64,000 bases of DNA, taken from the NCBI RefSeq assembly GCF_901709675.1, contig NC_051095.1, positions 16,827,956-16,891,955 of the forward strand, given 5' to 3'. Numbering within the stretch: position 1 is the stretch's first letter; the number at the start of each line of letters is the position of its first letter. This document shows, in pieces, positions 1 to 14,376 of the stretch. The notes under the pieces are model-generated. The model saw nothing but the letters and a program-made list of their open reading frames with translations, had not been told where the DNA came from and did no database searches. A program made the position numbers and the translations under genes. The DNA comes from Syngnathus acus. Its lineage: Eukaryota; Chordata; Actinopteri; Syngnathiformes; Syngnathidae.

Positions 1-279
1 ATTGGAAGCCAAAAATAAAGATGGAGATGCAGGACAGAGCAGCTGGTAATCTCACGAAAGGTTATTCTGCCCTCACTATCATGTATAAGGAGATATGAGA
101 GGCTGCTGCCTGTGAATTGCCAAGCTTATCTGGAGTATGCCACTGATATCTCCTTTTCATTGATATTTCTTCTCATTCTGTCAGCAACACAAACTCATTG
201 ATACATCAAGTAGAAATGCCAGCTGTGTTTCTTCTTGATTTAGGCAGGAATTGTGGTCACTTTATGATTAATTTATATT

Positions 280-490
280 AAATTAAATTATTGTTGAAAA
301 CTATTGTGGAATATCAGTAACTTGATCAATTGCTACACACATTGATTTTTCTAAAGGAAAAAATAATAAAGATAAAAAAGGTAATTCAAGCAAATTTGTT
401 ATTTCAAAAGTGTGTATAAAACTAGAAACCCTTTGCATTAATCATTGCTCAAGAAGTAGTTTTCCGTTTCCAAAAGGTTGGTGACCCCTG
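280..490. mobile_element. Probable hAT-like element end
   Basis: The sequence ends ccaaaaggttggtgacccctg at 490, i.e. the reverse of a CAGGGGTCACCAACC-type terminus, preceded by the body motif caagaagtag / tttgcattaatc. The left end is not identified. Confidence 0.4.
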
Positions 491-1874
491 ACCTAGATGA
501 TGTATCAAACTTGCTCTGAAGAATTAAACTCCTTTTTAAGATACAATTTGGTCATTGTATTTGTAGAGAACATGGCAGCAAAATCAATGTGACAAGTAGT
601 AGTGCTTTCTTGATGACATATTAACCACAATAGCACACACAGAATACAAATCAAATTTTCTTCAAGTTCAATTTCAATGCCCTAAAAAGGACTAAAAGTG
701 TTCATTAAAATATCAGACAAATACACTACAATGAGCTCAGTTTGCTTAATTTTATTTCATTCTTGGACCGAGTGATTTGAGGTCCAAGTGGACTAGAGCT
801 TCCCTTTGACCCTGAACTCGTCAAATGGTCAAAAATGGGTGCATAGAGGTTTCATTACAGCAGAGTTAATGTATTTCTATATTCCATAATCCTCCGCCCA
901 CCCACCACTGCTAATTAAATTACTCAAGCATGGTTCTCTATCCCTGAAAGATATAACACGTATTCCTCATTTCTCGCTTGCCTCTACTTTGCACATTATC
1001 TTCTTATGGCCTTCAAAGCAAAACAAAAAGAAATGTGAGGAAGGACAAGTGAGGGAGACGAGGTTGGAATGACAATTCCTATTAGGATAAGACAGTGCTT
1101 CGACTTGTTTTCCGCAAGAGAATTGTAACATACTGTGCTCGTCACAGATATTTGATTTACAGAACTTAAGGAAACGTAACATTAAATTGACAAATCAAGT
1201 AGACAGAGTTCACCTAGTCTGAATGAAGAACAGAAAGTGAACAATGAGCTTTTAACAGCATTAGCCTTGCAATTTTTTGTAAGAATGCTTTTCCTATCGC
1301 TCCCCAATTTAAGTTTTTTTCTACCCAACTGTGAATTTGTCCAGCGCATCTCTCCAGATCGACTTTCACAGCCTTTGCACAAAGGCCTGCTCTAAAAGTT
1401 GTATTTCCATCACTGGAAGACCTTCCAGAACAGCTCCTGCTTTGACAAACTTGCCAATGTTGGCATAAACCCTTCTACAAGTATGAGCAGTGTGCCATCT
1501 CAGACTAGTGCTGAACTTCTTGCCATGTCGCAACGTTGCAACGCTGCTCCAGTCTCAATTTGCAAGCCTTGGGGAGGAGAATGTTATGCTTACAAAAACT
1601 GAAAAGCCTAGTTGTCAAATATCATGAACTCACGTCTGTCTGAGTTGTACTTTTTCTGGGGGAAAAAGATTACATTTTAGGACAGCCTGTGCATGAAAAC
1701 AATCATCAAAAATCATAAATCTTGTATCAAATTTCAAAAAACGGGTGTATTGTTGTTGTCTGATGACAACCTAAACCCAGTTCCTGTACTATTTACATTG
1801 ACTAGCGGATTTATGCTTGCAAGTCAAAATCAGGAGGCGAGCATCGTCATTCATCTCTACATTTTAATACGATA

Positions 1875-2046
1875 TACCGTAATTTTCGGACTATAAGTCG
1901 CGGTTTTTTTCATAGTTTGGGTGGGGGGGCGACTTATACTCAGGAGCGACTTGTATACATATATATGTTTTTTTTCACTTTTTTGGGCATTTTATGGCTG
2001 GTGCGACTTATACTCCGGTGCGACTTATAGTCCGAAAATTACGGTA
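1875..2046. mobile_element. Foldback MITE-like element
   Basis: The termini are near-perfect inverted repeats: taccgtaattttcggacta ... tagtccgaaaattacggta, extending inward with ataagtcgc / gcgacttat. The internal gcgacttatactc motif is repeated three times. It has no coding capacity, and TA may be the target. Confidence 0.85.
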
Positions 2047-3517
2047 CCTCATTTATTGAAATTGTAAAGCTTGTGGAAATGTTTTACCTTGCTACCCAGG
2101 GGTAGGTCGAGGTTTATACGTATTTGTTCGTCATTTGCAAGACCCGATGAAGGCTTCACATTGTAGTGAATCAGATTTGTCAATCATGTCTTTTTGCTGC
2201 GGGGATGAACAACAACAACGACGGAGCTGAAGATGAAGTCAAAGCCGGCATTGCAATTAACTTCATAATTTAGGCACAGAGTCATTACATGAAAGGGAAA
2301 TTGTGGCGGCTCTGTACAAACAAAGAAATGACTTGGTCATATTAAAAACATGTTTGTAGATAATAAAGCAGACTGTTGGCCAGGGGATTCACAAGTGGAG
2401 AACAAACGGCCGTGTACTGTGCACTCAAACTGTGTTGAAAGTACTTTGCCGCTCTATGCCAGATGAATGGCCCTTGCTTGGTCATTAATTCCCATTTGAA
2501 TGAAGTTAATTTAGTTCCTAAAACCTCCATGGGCACACTGGAGGCTAAACACTCAATTCAGCGCTCTTCAGTTGAGACAGATGGCTTCCATGAGAGACCA
2601 AAATTGCATGGCCTGATGTGTGTTTTTTTTTTTTTTGGTCGAGTCCAAATTCATGAATGATAGAAACATTTGATAGAACAATTCTATCATCTGCTTGAAT
2701 TCATATGGAGATAATCCAATCTATCATTACCATGTGGGTCCCTGCATCTTCCCCAAAATAGAAATGTATAAAAAATATATATAAATGATTGAGATGAGTT
2801 CCTTTTTTTGAGATCCCTGAAAGGAGCAGGACCATTTTGGCAGATTTTAGGGACACTAGCAGAGAATACTGTGGAGGTGCATTTCGTTATTTGAAATAGA
2901 CAGTTAACATCAGACAGCGGGATTTCTATTGCTAATAACACCCCGAGGCTTCATTTCCTAACCACAACACTAATGAAGATTAATGTCTATTGTCTGTATT
3001 TAGGCGCGTGTGTGCATGTATCAAGGCACCCACTTTGCATTTAATGAGTCGAAGCCTTCACAATGTCATATAAGCAAGAGGCAACCAGTGACTTTTTAAA
3101 TACTGTAAACGCATGCATTTTTCTGCTATCATCTCAAATTTCATGTTAAAACCATGCCTTTGTGTGCTGGCACATTGAGCAACTGGGAAATCTCAATGCG
3201 AGTCAAATGACTTATTGCTTAGGTATCAGCTAACTGTTCGAAGTCTTTCTTTCTATAACTTTGCGTGTTTAAATGTTGAACATCTAAGGTTGATTGCACC
3301 TGTAGTCATATAAATACAAATTTCATTAAACATTTAATGGACAAAATGCATCTCCTTTCTCCTCCTATAATATGGTGACAATAATAAACACACAAATACA
3401 CACACATTTATACAATATAATAGCATGCTGCAGGTGCTCATAAAGCCTTTGAGTGAGAGTAAAACAGTTGATTAACCAGCTATCAAACGCTTTGAATACC
3501 CACTGATTATTTATGAA

Positions 3518-3653
3518 ACACACATGCACACACACGCACGCACACACGCGCACGCACGCACGCACACACGCGCACGCACGCACACACGCGCACGCACGCA
3601 CACACGCGCACGCACGCACACACGCGCACGCACGCACACACGCGCACGCACGC
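3518..3653. repeat. CA/CG array with 18-bp higher-order unit
   Basis: Alternating purine-pyrimidine DNA. CGCG tetramers recur at 18-bp spacing (3569, 3587, 3605, 3623, 3641), so the unit is cgcgcacgcacgcacaca. Confidence 0.9.
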
Positions 3654-4656
3654 ATACAAGCTTAACAGATCATGTTCATGCATTCGCTTTTGCTGCATAC
3701 AACTTTTGCTGATTTGTAGATTTTTGCAGAGGTGCAGTTTCGGTACCGGTGTCGAGGAACTTTATGCAAGTATCAGAATTTCAAAATTAGTAACCAACAT
3801 GTCATTTGCATAACAACGCTGTTCCATACAATAACGTACAATACATTGAGTAGTGGCAATTTTTCTATTATTTGTTAGACTTCTACCTTGACAATACAAG
3901 TGTGAGCTTTTCTAGCCAATTAAAAGGACACACTAAGCCTAATACCAGGACAGAAACAGAATCATCCCTAGTTCAATATAACTTAACTGTCATATTATAA
4001 TTAACAATACCCAAGGCATCTATGGTATAGTGGCGGTAATAGTAATAATTAAAAAAAAAAAAAAGTCATACTTTGGGGTTTACAGACATCATTTCAAGCT
4101 ATAATTAAATGTTTGGCTTGAAAGTGTAACAGTGTATTTCTATTGTTTAGTACATTTTATGCACTTGCCGCAGGCAACACATTATTTTTGTATTGTTTTC
4201 TTGAGACGGGGCCATGCGACAAGACACAGAAGACTTGTATGGCTTCTTGAAGATATATTACATACATTACATATTGGACAAGCCAGCCTCTGAATAAACA
4301 CTAAAATCACAGCTAAATGTAACACCAGTGTGTATACCATTACACTTATAGTGGCAAAATTACCTTCGTTCACCTTTCATTGAAGTAAACTGCTTGAGAC
4401 GTGGTCATCTTTCCTTTTCCAGTGTCCAGCTAAGGAATAGTTAAAATGGTTCTGTCTGATGACCTGGTAGGATATAATACAGCAGGAGGGTTTAAGCGGA
4501 TATACAATTTAAGCATGGCTCAAACATGCAACTATATGTATCGGCATAAGGAAGACGATAGGCGCAGTAGATTTCATTTTTGCAGGTTGCAGGTTGAAGT
4601 AGAGGTAACTGACAGTTGAGCAGGAATGACGTTCTGATTTATTATGATTTTGAAGC

Positions 4657-5012
4657 CGCAGCTCTTTTGTTGTCTCTTCCATTGCACAGGCGTACGTATT
4701 GAGGTGGCCACTGACTAGTGTCTACTATTAACATTCTTGTCACAGACTATACCTTCATCCTGTGACTTTAAGACAAGAGCCCAGGAGCCTTTAAAAAGTT
4801 TGTGTGCTGTGACAAATTTGGAAGACTAACTTTCACTGTACAGCGAGTTTAAATGCAGCTCTTTTATTGTCTCTTTGACTGCATAGGTGCACATATTGAG
4901 GTGGCCAGTGAGTAACTAGTATCCGATATTGACATTGTCTTACACGTCATGCACTTTTTATGTTCATCCTGTGATTATCAGACAGCAGTCCCAGAGCCTT
5001 TGAAAAGTCAAT
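4657..5012 (+). repeat. Diverged tandem duplication, ~155-bp unit
   Basis: Copy 1 (4657-4805) and copy 2 (4853-5012) share gcagctcttt[t/a]ttgtctc, [c/a]atattgaggtggcca, ttcatcctgtga and gagccttt[a/g]aaaagt in the same order. Confidence 0.8.
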
Positions 5013-8000
5013 AAAACACGCACATGCACACACTCCTTTGGTCCTTTCATTCTGTGTCCCGCCTGACCTTCACAAAATGCAATCATCTTTCTTAGGACAC
5101 TGAAATCCATTGTCTAAATGGCAGTGTTTTAAGAGGATCAATGCAATTTTGCAAAGGTCTTGTAAATGTTTTTTTTTTTTCGGGAGGGGGGACTCCATTG
5201 TCCAGGTCACCCCAGGTAATCGGAGACAAACAAACATTAGGCCCTCATGTACCAGTATAAAGAAAACATTTGAAATCATGATTCTCAGTCATCCAGGTCA
5301 CGGTAAACTCTAAAGATCCAATAGAAGGAACTGGATTTATTTTAGTTGAAAACATTTCACTTTTGATGCACCACAAGACTTTTTCAGGTCTAAATTCTTT
5401 GGTGTGGAGTTTCCCTATACACCCTGGACTGGTCTTCATCCAGTGGCCGGTGAAAAAAAATAGAGTTCTATCCTTTTTTTCTTTTCTAAAATTAGCAGGC
5501 TTTTGATAGAACCTAAAGGGTGATACATAAAGAGGCAAGGTGATACATTTCTAACATAGAATCATTAATTCATGACTTTGTCAACTTACAAGCTCATTTG
5601 CATTTATGTATTCTGTCCTTTATCGATACCTCTTGAAAAAATACCAGGAGTTGAACGTTAGCTCTATTAAGTTCAACATGACTGGCAATCAAGGGCACTT
5701 TCTTAACAAATATGTCCCTGCAATCTCAAACCACTACTTCAAGTTCTTCAACCAGATGGTCATCACGCTTTTGAAGGGTATTTAACAGGTTCCGCACTTT
5801 AGGTTTGGTCACCAAAACAAATGTGTGATTCGATTTACTTGTGACCATTGTGTCTCCCCAGGGTTCATGCGACCTAACCAGATGCATTTAATAGCGTATC
5901 CCACCACATCTGGTGTTCCTTGAAGCATGTTCAAGATACAGCAAATGATTTGCATCTCGAAGCAGGGCATTCCCAACCCTAATTACTTATTGATTATATT
6001 AGGCTGATAGATTCAGCCACTTTTCAAGTATTGATTCCACCCAACAATTATAAGTGTTGCTTTTAAATATTTATACATTCCAAATTAATAAATTATTGTC
6101 AAAGAACCCACATCTGCATGCATAAACATGCATATTTGTGTAACTAAAAAGGCCTGAAATTGAAGAACAGTTTTAGATCAGATTTCTGATCCCCTCTTTG
6201 TAGGGATGTTGTTGCAAGGGCCTACAAACCTCGTCATGCATTGGATGACACCTAATCCGAGGATAATTGCTTGGAAAGTGGCTGGTGTCTTGCTTCACTC
6301 ATCCTCCCCATCATAACATTGCGCACACACACGCACAAGGACTTGTTGGATTACCTTGTATGCCAGATAACCTCATAATGATTACATTTTTGTATCTTCT
6401 TACAAGTACAAAACAATCTTCAACATGTATACTATATCCTCTTTGATTTGCCTCACACAGCTCTCGCATGTGCGAGAATTGAGTTAAAACACAAATTGGC
6501 TCCCAAACCATCAGTCATTGACATTTTGCATACAAATATGTATTGTATGCCTAATTGTACACCTTAAAATTGCCAGACATTGTTAAAAAGGCATAAGCCT
6601 TAAGTAACAAACCACAAGTGCACTTTGTGTCATGTTTTACTGTGCTAATGGAATCTATAGGCTTGAACATTGACAGGAGAAAAATGCCATTGCAAAGCTC
6701 CAGCAAGTTCACCCAAAGAAGTAAAGTAAAAATGTGGTTTTACACCTGCATTCATTTGCCGCACATTTTCGACAGAAAAGAAAGATTCAAAGAGGGATTA
6801 AAATTTGTAATTTCTTGAACACATTTATTTTGGCAATACCTTGGGACCGAGGGAACAGACAGAGGTGCTTTGGGTCTGCACCTCTGATCATTTCGAACAT
6901 TCTTCCAGCCCCTGCACTAATTGCATAAATGTCCTACCTGTCTCTTCCTCAAGTCCCGGTGTCACTCCTCAGCCCCAGTACTTAGGTCAAATGCCATTAA
7001 TCACTTAATAAAGCTTAACTGTCATGTCTCAGCAGAGGGCAGTCAGTGTACTGAGTATTAAACGACAGGGTATGAATGCTTAAAATGGATGAAATAAAAA
7101 ACATCAACTTTCCAGCCTTTGAAATGGTCCAAATTGTAACTTTTTTTTGTTTATTTTTGCTACGGTTGAATACTGTTGGTAGCCCTAAAAATTACCTTAC
7201 TCGTACCTTGAGGTTGTTACATAACATAATTCCCTCCTTGTTTAGTTTGACAGTTAACTCCACTCAACTCCACTGGATCTCAAGGCATCACTGTATGTTT
7301 TTAATTCAAGGGAAGGACTCGACACCTGCTGATTGAACACTTTTTTTTTTTCCTTTCACATCTGTGTCATTGTGTTACATTCTCATGGGTGAGGAAATGA
7401 ACGGTACATCGTTAGCACCAGAAAGAAAGACACACTGTTTATAGAGGTTCTAAACAAAACATTTGCACTGGCTCACTTAGTAGCCTATAAATTTCAAACA
7501 TCACAAACAACTTGAGCAATAGCAGTTTCTGCTGGACTTACTGTAGCTTGGATGACATTGAGATAGATCTCTAAACTCTAGAGTAATTAATGAGCCCACT
7601 GTGCACGGAGGGGGAGGAGTTGACGAACAAGGGCTGAGAAAAAGAAGGAGGGGTGCAAATGAGAAAGCTGTGTTTATAATTAGACCCATACAGAATACAG
7701 CCGGTCCTCCGGGACTGGCCAGTCCTACAGGAACTCTTCCACACACCGGTTACCGTTAACAAGTGCTTGCAAGAAGAGACGACGAAATAATGTGCTAGGA
7801 ATAAAATGAAAGGAAAATCATGCATATTATGATGGCAGGGGAAATGATTATCAAGAACATCCAAGATCATGAAGTTCTTATTTAGTCTGAATGAGTTGTC
7901 GATATCTTACCATTTTGAACAGGAATTAGGGAATTTCAAACTGAATTAACCTTTTTATATACAATTCGAGGGCTTCTTTGACGAGTCCGAATTTAATCAA

Positions 8001-9609
8001 GCATGGATATTTAACGACTAAAACATTTTATTTTCCTGATAAGAATAGAGGAATAATAATTTGACAATTTGTTAAGAAGCAATACGCTTACATTTTTTTA
8101 ATTTATGAAAAGCAATACTATATTTTAGCACCAAAATTATTGATTCCGTTAAAGAGCTACTATTTGGCAAGCGTAGTAACGATTCCCCCAAAAACGTTTC
8201 ACCAGTGAGGTAAAATTAATTGAGTGCAGCTTGGGCATAAACCTTACACAAGGTCAGTCTAATACAGTTTGATAAACACACAGTTCCAGGTGGTTAAATG
8301 GGTGTAAAAGCTTGTACGACTTCTTATACGTGTGACAAATGGACCTGAACATCCATCTGGCAGGCAGAGGGAAGTGTGTCTGAGGCTCAGGGACCATCAC
8401 CTTGAAAATCAAGGTGTCATGGAGCGCTTTGTAAAGGTGTGACTGTGAACTGAAGCTGCAATACTGAGAGTGTTGATCTCTTTCTCCAGCAGTGTGACTA
8501 AATTGGATCTCACTACCATTTTGACTGCACAGTGCTACTATAAGTTTAACAACTGCCACAAAGATATATTTTTTGTTTTCACTGCTCATTTAAACTTTGG
8601 TGTTCTTTGGACAAGATATTTGGAACAGTTTTTTTAATCTAATAAGGTTCAATATAATACAAATGTGGTCTTCACAGAGACACTGACGCATTTTGATTGA
8701 CGCTGTCATCACAATATACACAGTGTTTCTAATTCTAATTTCTAGTTTTTGGGATGCGGAATATGTAGAGCCACACAGGATGCCATTCAGGCTAAAACCC
8801 TCACTTGTAGTGGAAACCAAACAAGGTGGATATACTGTACAGAACATTTGAAACAAAAATCAATGAATGGGATAAGAGCAAGGGAGAAGTAGCAAAAGTG
8901 TGAAATGTGTCTTTGCAGCTTGACGTGACTTGTTTTGAGCTGATGCAACAGCTCGCCAGAGGGGCAGCGTGCATAACGGATAACACATTGTGCATTCACA
9001 CAAATATGGCACCTTAATTGTCACACATACACAAAAAAGTTTGTGAGCCCTTGCCCTCTGGATATGAAAGTAGACAGCAGTAAGGCAATTGCACTGCAAG
9101 GATGGAAAGCAGCGTGAAGCAAATCCCCACAGGAGCAGAGGGCAGTTGCCGTGGCAACAAGGCCTCTGGTGACGACAAACTGATCAGTGGGTGGACAGTA
9201 AAATACCCTGGGTGATTCCTCAACAATGGTTATTTCATTTGTGTTTTTAAGAACAATAAACTGGAGTAGGATCATAATAAATAGCCGGGCTAACTTCTAG
9301 CACCTTACCGGGGTGAATGGGTTTGTGTACCCAAAGTTTCTAAGAAATAAGATGTCAGGGCTTTTATGGTCTTGGTAGAGTGAGCCAGGGCAAACTGCTC
9401 CAAGGTGCCTGGAGGTGGAACACAGCCCAAAGACACAAGGTGCATTCCCATAGGCTCAATACCTGTGGGAGGGGCCAAGGGGGCAGGTGTTATGTAGAGC
9501 TGGGTGGTGGCCAAAGCTGCACAAGCTGGCTTTAATGTAGAAGACAAGGAAGTCATGAAAAACCTACAGGAACATCAAATGCTTATTTGTGGCACTTTAT
9601 GTGGTGGCA

Positions 9610-9727
9610 AGTGTGTGCTGACTCCCAACTAACATGAATTTGATTGTGATTGGTTAATTCTGACCATTGTCACCTCCCAGTTAGGGGGTGGACACTTGTG
9701 GAATCACATTATCCCAATTTTTAGTTT
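9610..9727 (+). repeat. Dispersed repeat family, copy A
   Basis: Contains gtgtgctgactccca, gtgattggttaattctga and acttgtggaatcacattatc. Shared with copies at 12510 and 17433. Confidence 0.75.
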
Positions 9728-10465
9728 AAAAATTATGTATCTTGGTCTCTTTGGTTACAGTGTATCACAAAACACGACATTTTAACTGTGGGTCATTTGC
9801 AGTTTGGTCTTTGTTATTCATTCTCCAAATGTAATCTTAGGCCGGACCACACAGGATACCACCCGTTGATAAAATACTCATATTTCAACCTCTCTCCATT
9901 TCCGCTTTTGGGTCGTCTTTGTGTCATGCGAGCACAGTGACGTTAGGCCTTGCAGATAACTGATTGCTAATTTGCTGCCACTGAGACACACCAAGCACAC
10001 CAGGAAACCCGTGAGTGCTTGAACATTGCATAAGCAGATATACAATATGGCCATCAGCCATTAACTTCAATTAAAGATGACACACCCACCCTTAATGCCC
10101 GTCTTCTCCGTTTCGCTCTGATAAAAGCCCACCAAACCATTCTTCGGAGCATCAAGTGGCACACTACTTGAAAACAAAGTACGCAAAAAGATGTATTGAT
10201 CTTCGTATGCTCAAAACAACCACTTTACAAAGAGATCCACAGTATGTCTAAATGACGGTTTAAATGCTCTTTCGACAAGCAAACGGAAATTCTCCTTTGA
10301 AGCCTGTTACCATCAGCAGCATCATAGAGCTGCTTTTTGACCAAAGCAAAATAATCCCTGAAAGTTTAAAGAAAGATCAGATAGAAGATGTGACCATTTT
10401 CAAATATTCTTCTAAAAGTAACCTGATACTGTAATGATATAGCAAAATAATACCAGAAGCTGTTT

Positions 10466-10508
10466 AACTAACTAACTAACTGACTGACTGACTGACTGAC
10501 TGACTGAC
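10466..10508 (+). repeat. (AACT)n/(GACT)n microsatellite
   Basis: Four aact units change to six to seven gact units in phase. Confidence 0.95.
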
Positions 10509-11567
10509 AAACCAACAAACTAAACCATCGGCAAGAAGGAGCATTTTTGTGTCGGATATCCTTTAACATCAACAGCAGTCATTCTAAATTATGAGATAAG
10601 ATATTCCTTTATTTGTATCACTGACATTTTGAAGATTGCTTTCAGAGGGAAGGGAGATGGGCAGGAAGTCTTACCAAGTATTGATTCAATCTAGTTGATT
10701 TCAGCATTGTAGATAACAAACATTAAGTACTTCAGAGATTGTTACAGTCCTCCTACTGCCAATTTTGTCCCTCTAGAGCCAGCAAGTGGACCAAAACAAA
10801 TTAGAGCATGCATGTAATACTATATGAGCCAAACTACAAAGCTTTACAATTGTCCGGTAAAAAAACAAAAAAGACCTTGGAGTCTTTGTAGCTCACTGCC
10901 TTTCGCAAGCAAGTCTTAAACAAAGAGAGTATTTCAGAGGAGGGGGCCGCAAGGCATGTGACACTTAATTTTTTTTACCCATTGTCACACTGAGATGTAC
11001 GATTTTTAACCTCATGACCACTACAACTCCCATCATTGTCTTTCGCCCTCTCTCCTGAAATTGTGCGCTCCGAGCTATATGTTAAAATTAATAGAATCAT
11101 CTCTTTGAAAAGGAGAAATGATCTCGGAGTGTGATCATTGTCTGGAAATTGCACCCGCAAGAAACAGATATTTATATATAGTCTCAAGACCTTAAAGTCA
11201 CTGTTGGGGCCAGATCTAGAAGACTCTTGTGGGTACATACCAACATGAAGCACATTAGATTTCACAAGATACGTATATAAGCCTTGAGAACAATGGGCAG
11301 GAAGTATTTGGTTTCCTCCCATTTTTGTGTTTCATGACAACGCACTACAGATGTAGAGGTGAAAAAAGAACCAATGAGAGCAGTCTTGCCTTGACGAGCT
11401 GTCAAATGTAGGATCACTAAAGCTGTGCTGTTAAGACCCACAGCAGCACTGTTCCACTTGCCGCTCTGCCATCAACTGTTTGTACACCCTGTCAAAAAGA
11501 TGGAGAGAGACAGCAAGCAAGAGAGATGGATAAGCTCGAGGCAGTTCTTGCAAGAGGCCAAATGGGC

Positions 11568-11630
11568 TGGAAACACAAGAGGAGAACGGATGGAGTGGGC
11601 CTGGAAACACAAGAGGAGAACGGATGGAGT
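11568..11630 (+). repeat. Two-copy 34-bp minisatellite
   Basis: The 29-bp tggaaacacaagaggagaac ... ggatggagt occurs at 11568-11596 and exactly again at 11602-11630. Confidence 0.95.
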
Positions 11631-12509
11631 GAAAAGGCAGAGAGCACTGCGAGGAGGAAGCTGGTGGAATGTGAAGTGACAGTCGTCGACAAGTGGCAAG
11701 GGGAGGGGGGGGGCATTGAAGAGGGATGGCTGATTACATGCATGTTATCAGCCATGATGTATGACGGCAACACCTGAGCGACCTTCATCTGCTTAAGATC
11801 AGGGAACATTTCAACACTGCCCTCTGTAGGCCAAATATATTGATGCTACAAAAAATACCCACTAGTGATTTACTGCTCTCTAGTGGACACAAGTGTTCAC
11901 TCCTGAAAATCGACTGAAAGTTTACTTCATTTATATGAACCCATAGCTTGAAAAGAAAACGCTGCACTTATCATTTTGATTGAATTAGAACTGTCTGCAA
12001 ATGAGCAGGCAATTTAATTTGAGCATCGCCGGTTTATTTTAAGGCCTTATTAGTTTTCCATCACTTGCTCATTATCGTATTTGGCGAGAGCAGCACATAT
12101 ATCATGTCTGCTGGAAGCTGAGGATTAATCTGTGAATGTGTATATTCGCATTCTTTCCACAGTTTCCACATACAAAAACCCAATCAACTGAAAGGGGCAA
12201 TCCCAAGCAACTTTCTATATTTTTGCATTCCAAATTGCTTTTGCAATTATGATAACTTTGGATTAGATATTTGGATATTTTATAAACGGACAATAGTTTG
12301 GGTTTCAACTTTGTATAATGTGCAAATGTCTTCTCTCCTAAACTGTAATTTCCTGTATCCACATTTGCTGCTAAAATGATGCAAATTCCATCATTTTCTC
12401 AGGAATGAAACAGATATTTTAATTACGGAAGAAAAATTTAACCTTGGTTCTGAATCTTGAAATTTCCCAAACACAAAAATGTTATGGAGTATCAGATTTT
12501 ATCTACACC

Positions 12510-12600
12510 ATTAATCACTTTAATTCTGAACAGTCACATCCCCAGATATTAAAGGGTGTGTACACTTGTGCAACCACATTATCTCATCGTTTACTTTTAC
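12510..12600 (+). repeat. Dispersed repeat family, copy B
   Basis: Contains ttaattctgaacagtcacat, ccccag and gtgtacacttgtgcaaccac attatctca. It is the longest 3' match to copy A. Confidence 0.75.
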
Positions 12601-14220
12601 AGGTTACACAGTAGGTCGCCAAACTGTTGGAAAAAAGTTTTCAAATCATTTATGTTAGTTGCTGCAGACTTTTTGCCCGTTTGAAACCACCTTCAAACTA
12701 TTCAGCTCATTTCGGACATCTTGGGAACTGTTTATGACATTCCTCAAATGGCTAATTTCTTTTACAATACAATGTCCAAATGACACTTTTACATCCTCCA
12801 ATTACATTTTGAGCAATTCAAAGAAGTCACACCGTGAGGCTCACGTTATTCATTTTAACGATTCAATTAATTCCACAGCTTTTATCATCAGTTCATCAGT
12901 ATTCGTAAGTAACTGTTTTATAAATGACATACTTTCATTTACTTGGCTTTGTACGTATTGACCCAATCAACAAAAACGTAGCTTTGAACATCCTACACTA
13001 AGTATTCATATGCAATCTAACAAGATGAACATTTTCCATTTCTACTTGTACTTACAGTTGTTGTTCTTATTTTGTAGTGGTCTGGAAACGTTACTATTTT
13101 TATTGCCTCATATATTGACACAAGAGGGGCTAATGAAAAAGAAACCTTTCTCAGTAGTGCTATTGTTACAAACGACCGTACGTCTTAATAAAACATTCTG
13201 ATGTTTGCATGTAATTTAAGTTATGATATTTTGTGTTTTGAATTTGGTATATACAGTAGGCCTACTTTTGAGAAGAAGAAAAAAACGCCACTGAACTTAC
13301 AGTATATCATTGCCGTTGGGTTGTGATACATTTTATATTTATTTTCTTTGAACCATAAATCAAACTTCTTAAAAACAAGTAAAAAAAAAAGTCTAAATGA
13401 AGTCTCTGAGGCAAATGGTAATAATAACTTTTATAAAGCAACAAAATAGCCCTTTTCAACCTGTGTTTGAAAAACAAAAAATACAAAATGTTTGTCTCTC
13501 TGGAGAATAACAATTAGCCACTGCATAGGGTCACATTTCAACACAGAACTCTAATTGAAATGTTTTACTCAGAGTATCTTTAGAAAGACATGGCAACCTT
13601 TCTGAATGTGTCAAATCATTATTTCCACAACAATGTTGAAAGCTGTACAATAGTTTTGCTTTTTCTGTCTTTTTTAATCAAGCACAGCAGTGTGGTGATT
13701 TCAAGCCAACTTGACTAAAGAGTTCTAAGATGGCATTCAGCGTTACAAGCGATCATTAAGCTTACTGACAAAAGGTCATCTTTCAAACATAGCAATCGAT
13801 GTTACTTTGAGGTGACATCACTAAAGTAAAAGGACATTCAGTGAGTGTGTAAAAGCAGAATTTGAGGCTAAACATTCAGAAGCTGAAATACCTAACGGAT
13901 GTCAGAAATGATTGTCACTGTCTTTGCCTGCATCACTGTTCATTACATCTTCTGTCTTTGAGCTCTGTAAAAAAAAAAAAAAATACATGTAACATAACAC
14001 TGACATCATGGAGGTATTAAGAAACATGTTCAAAATACTTTATGATCTAATGTTGTCCAGTGTATTGTTTTTGTAAATTGCTATCAAATATAAAACAGTA
14101 TTGGATATAATAATATAAAGAGCTACAGTACCAATCAAATATTTTCCCTTCAACAAGAGTAACTATTTATAAATTATTATTACTGTGTGAAGGCCTTCAC
14201 CTTGAATAACATATGTTATT

Positions 14221-14229
14221 GCTATTCCA
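14221..14229. repeat. SINE target-site duplication, left copy
   Basis: GCTATTCCA, repeated exactly at 14550-14558 on the other side of the SINE. Confidence 0.9.
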
Positions 14230-14345
14230 GGCGGCTCGGTGGCGCACTGGGTTAGCACGTCCGCCTCACAGTTAGGAGGGTGCGGGTTCGATTCCACCTC
14301 CGGCCCTCCCTGTGTGGAGTTTGCATGTTCTCCCCGGGCCCGCGT

Positions 14346-14376
<31 letters not shown>

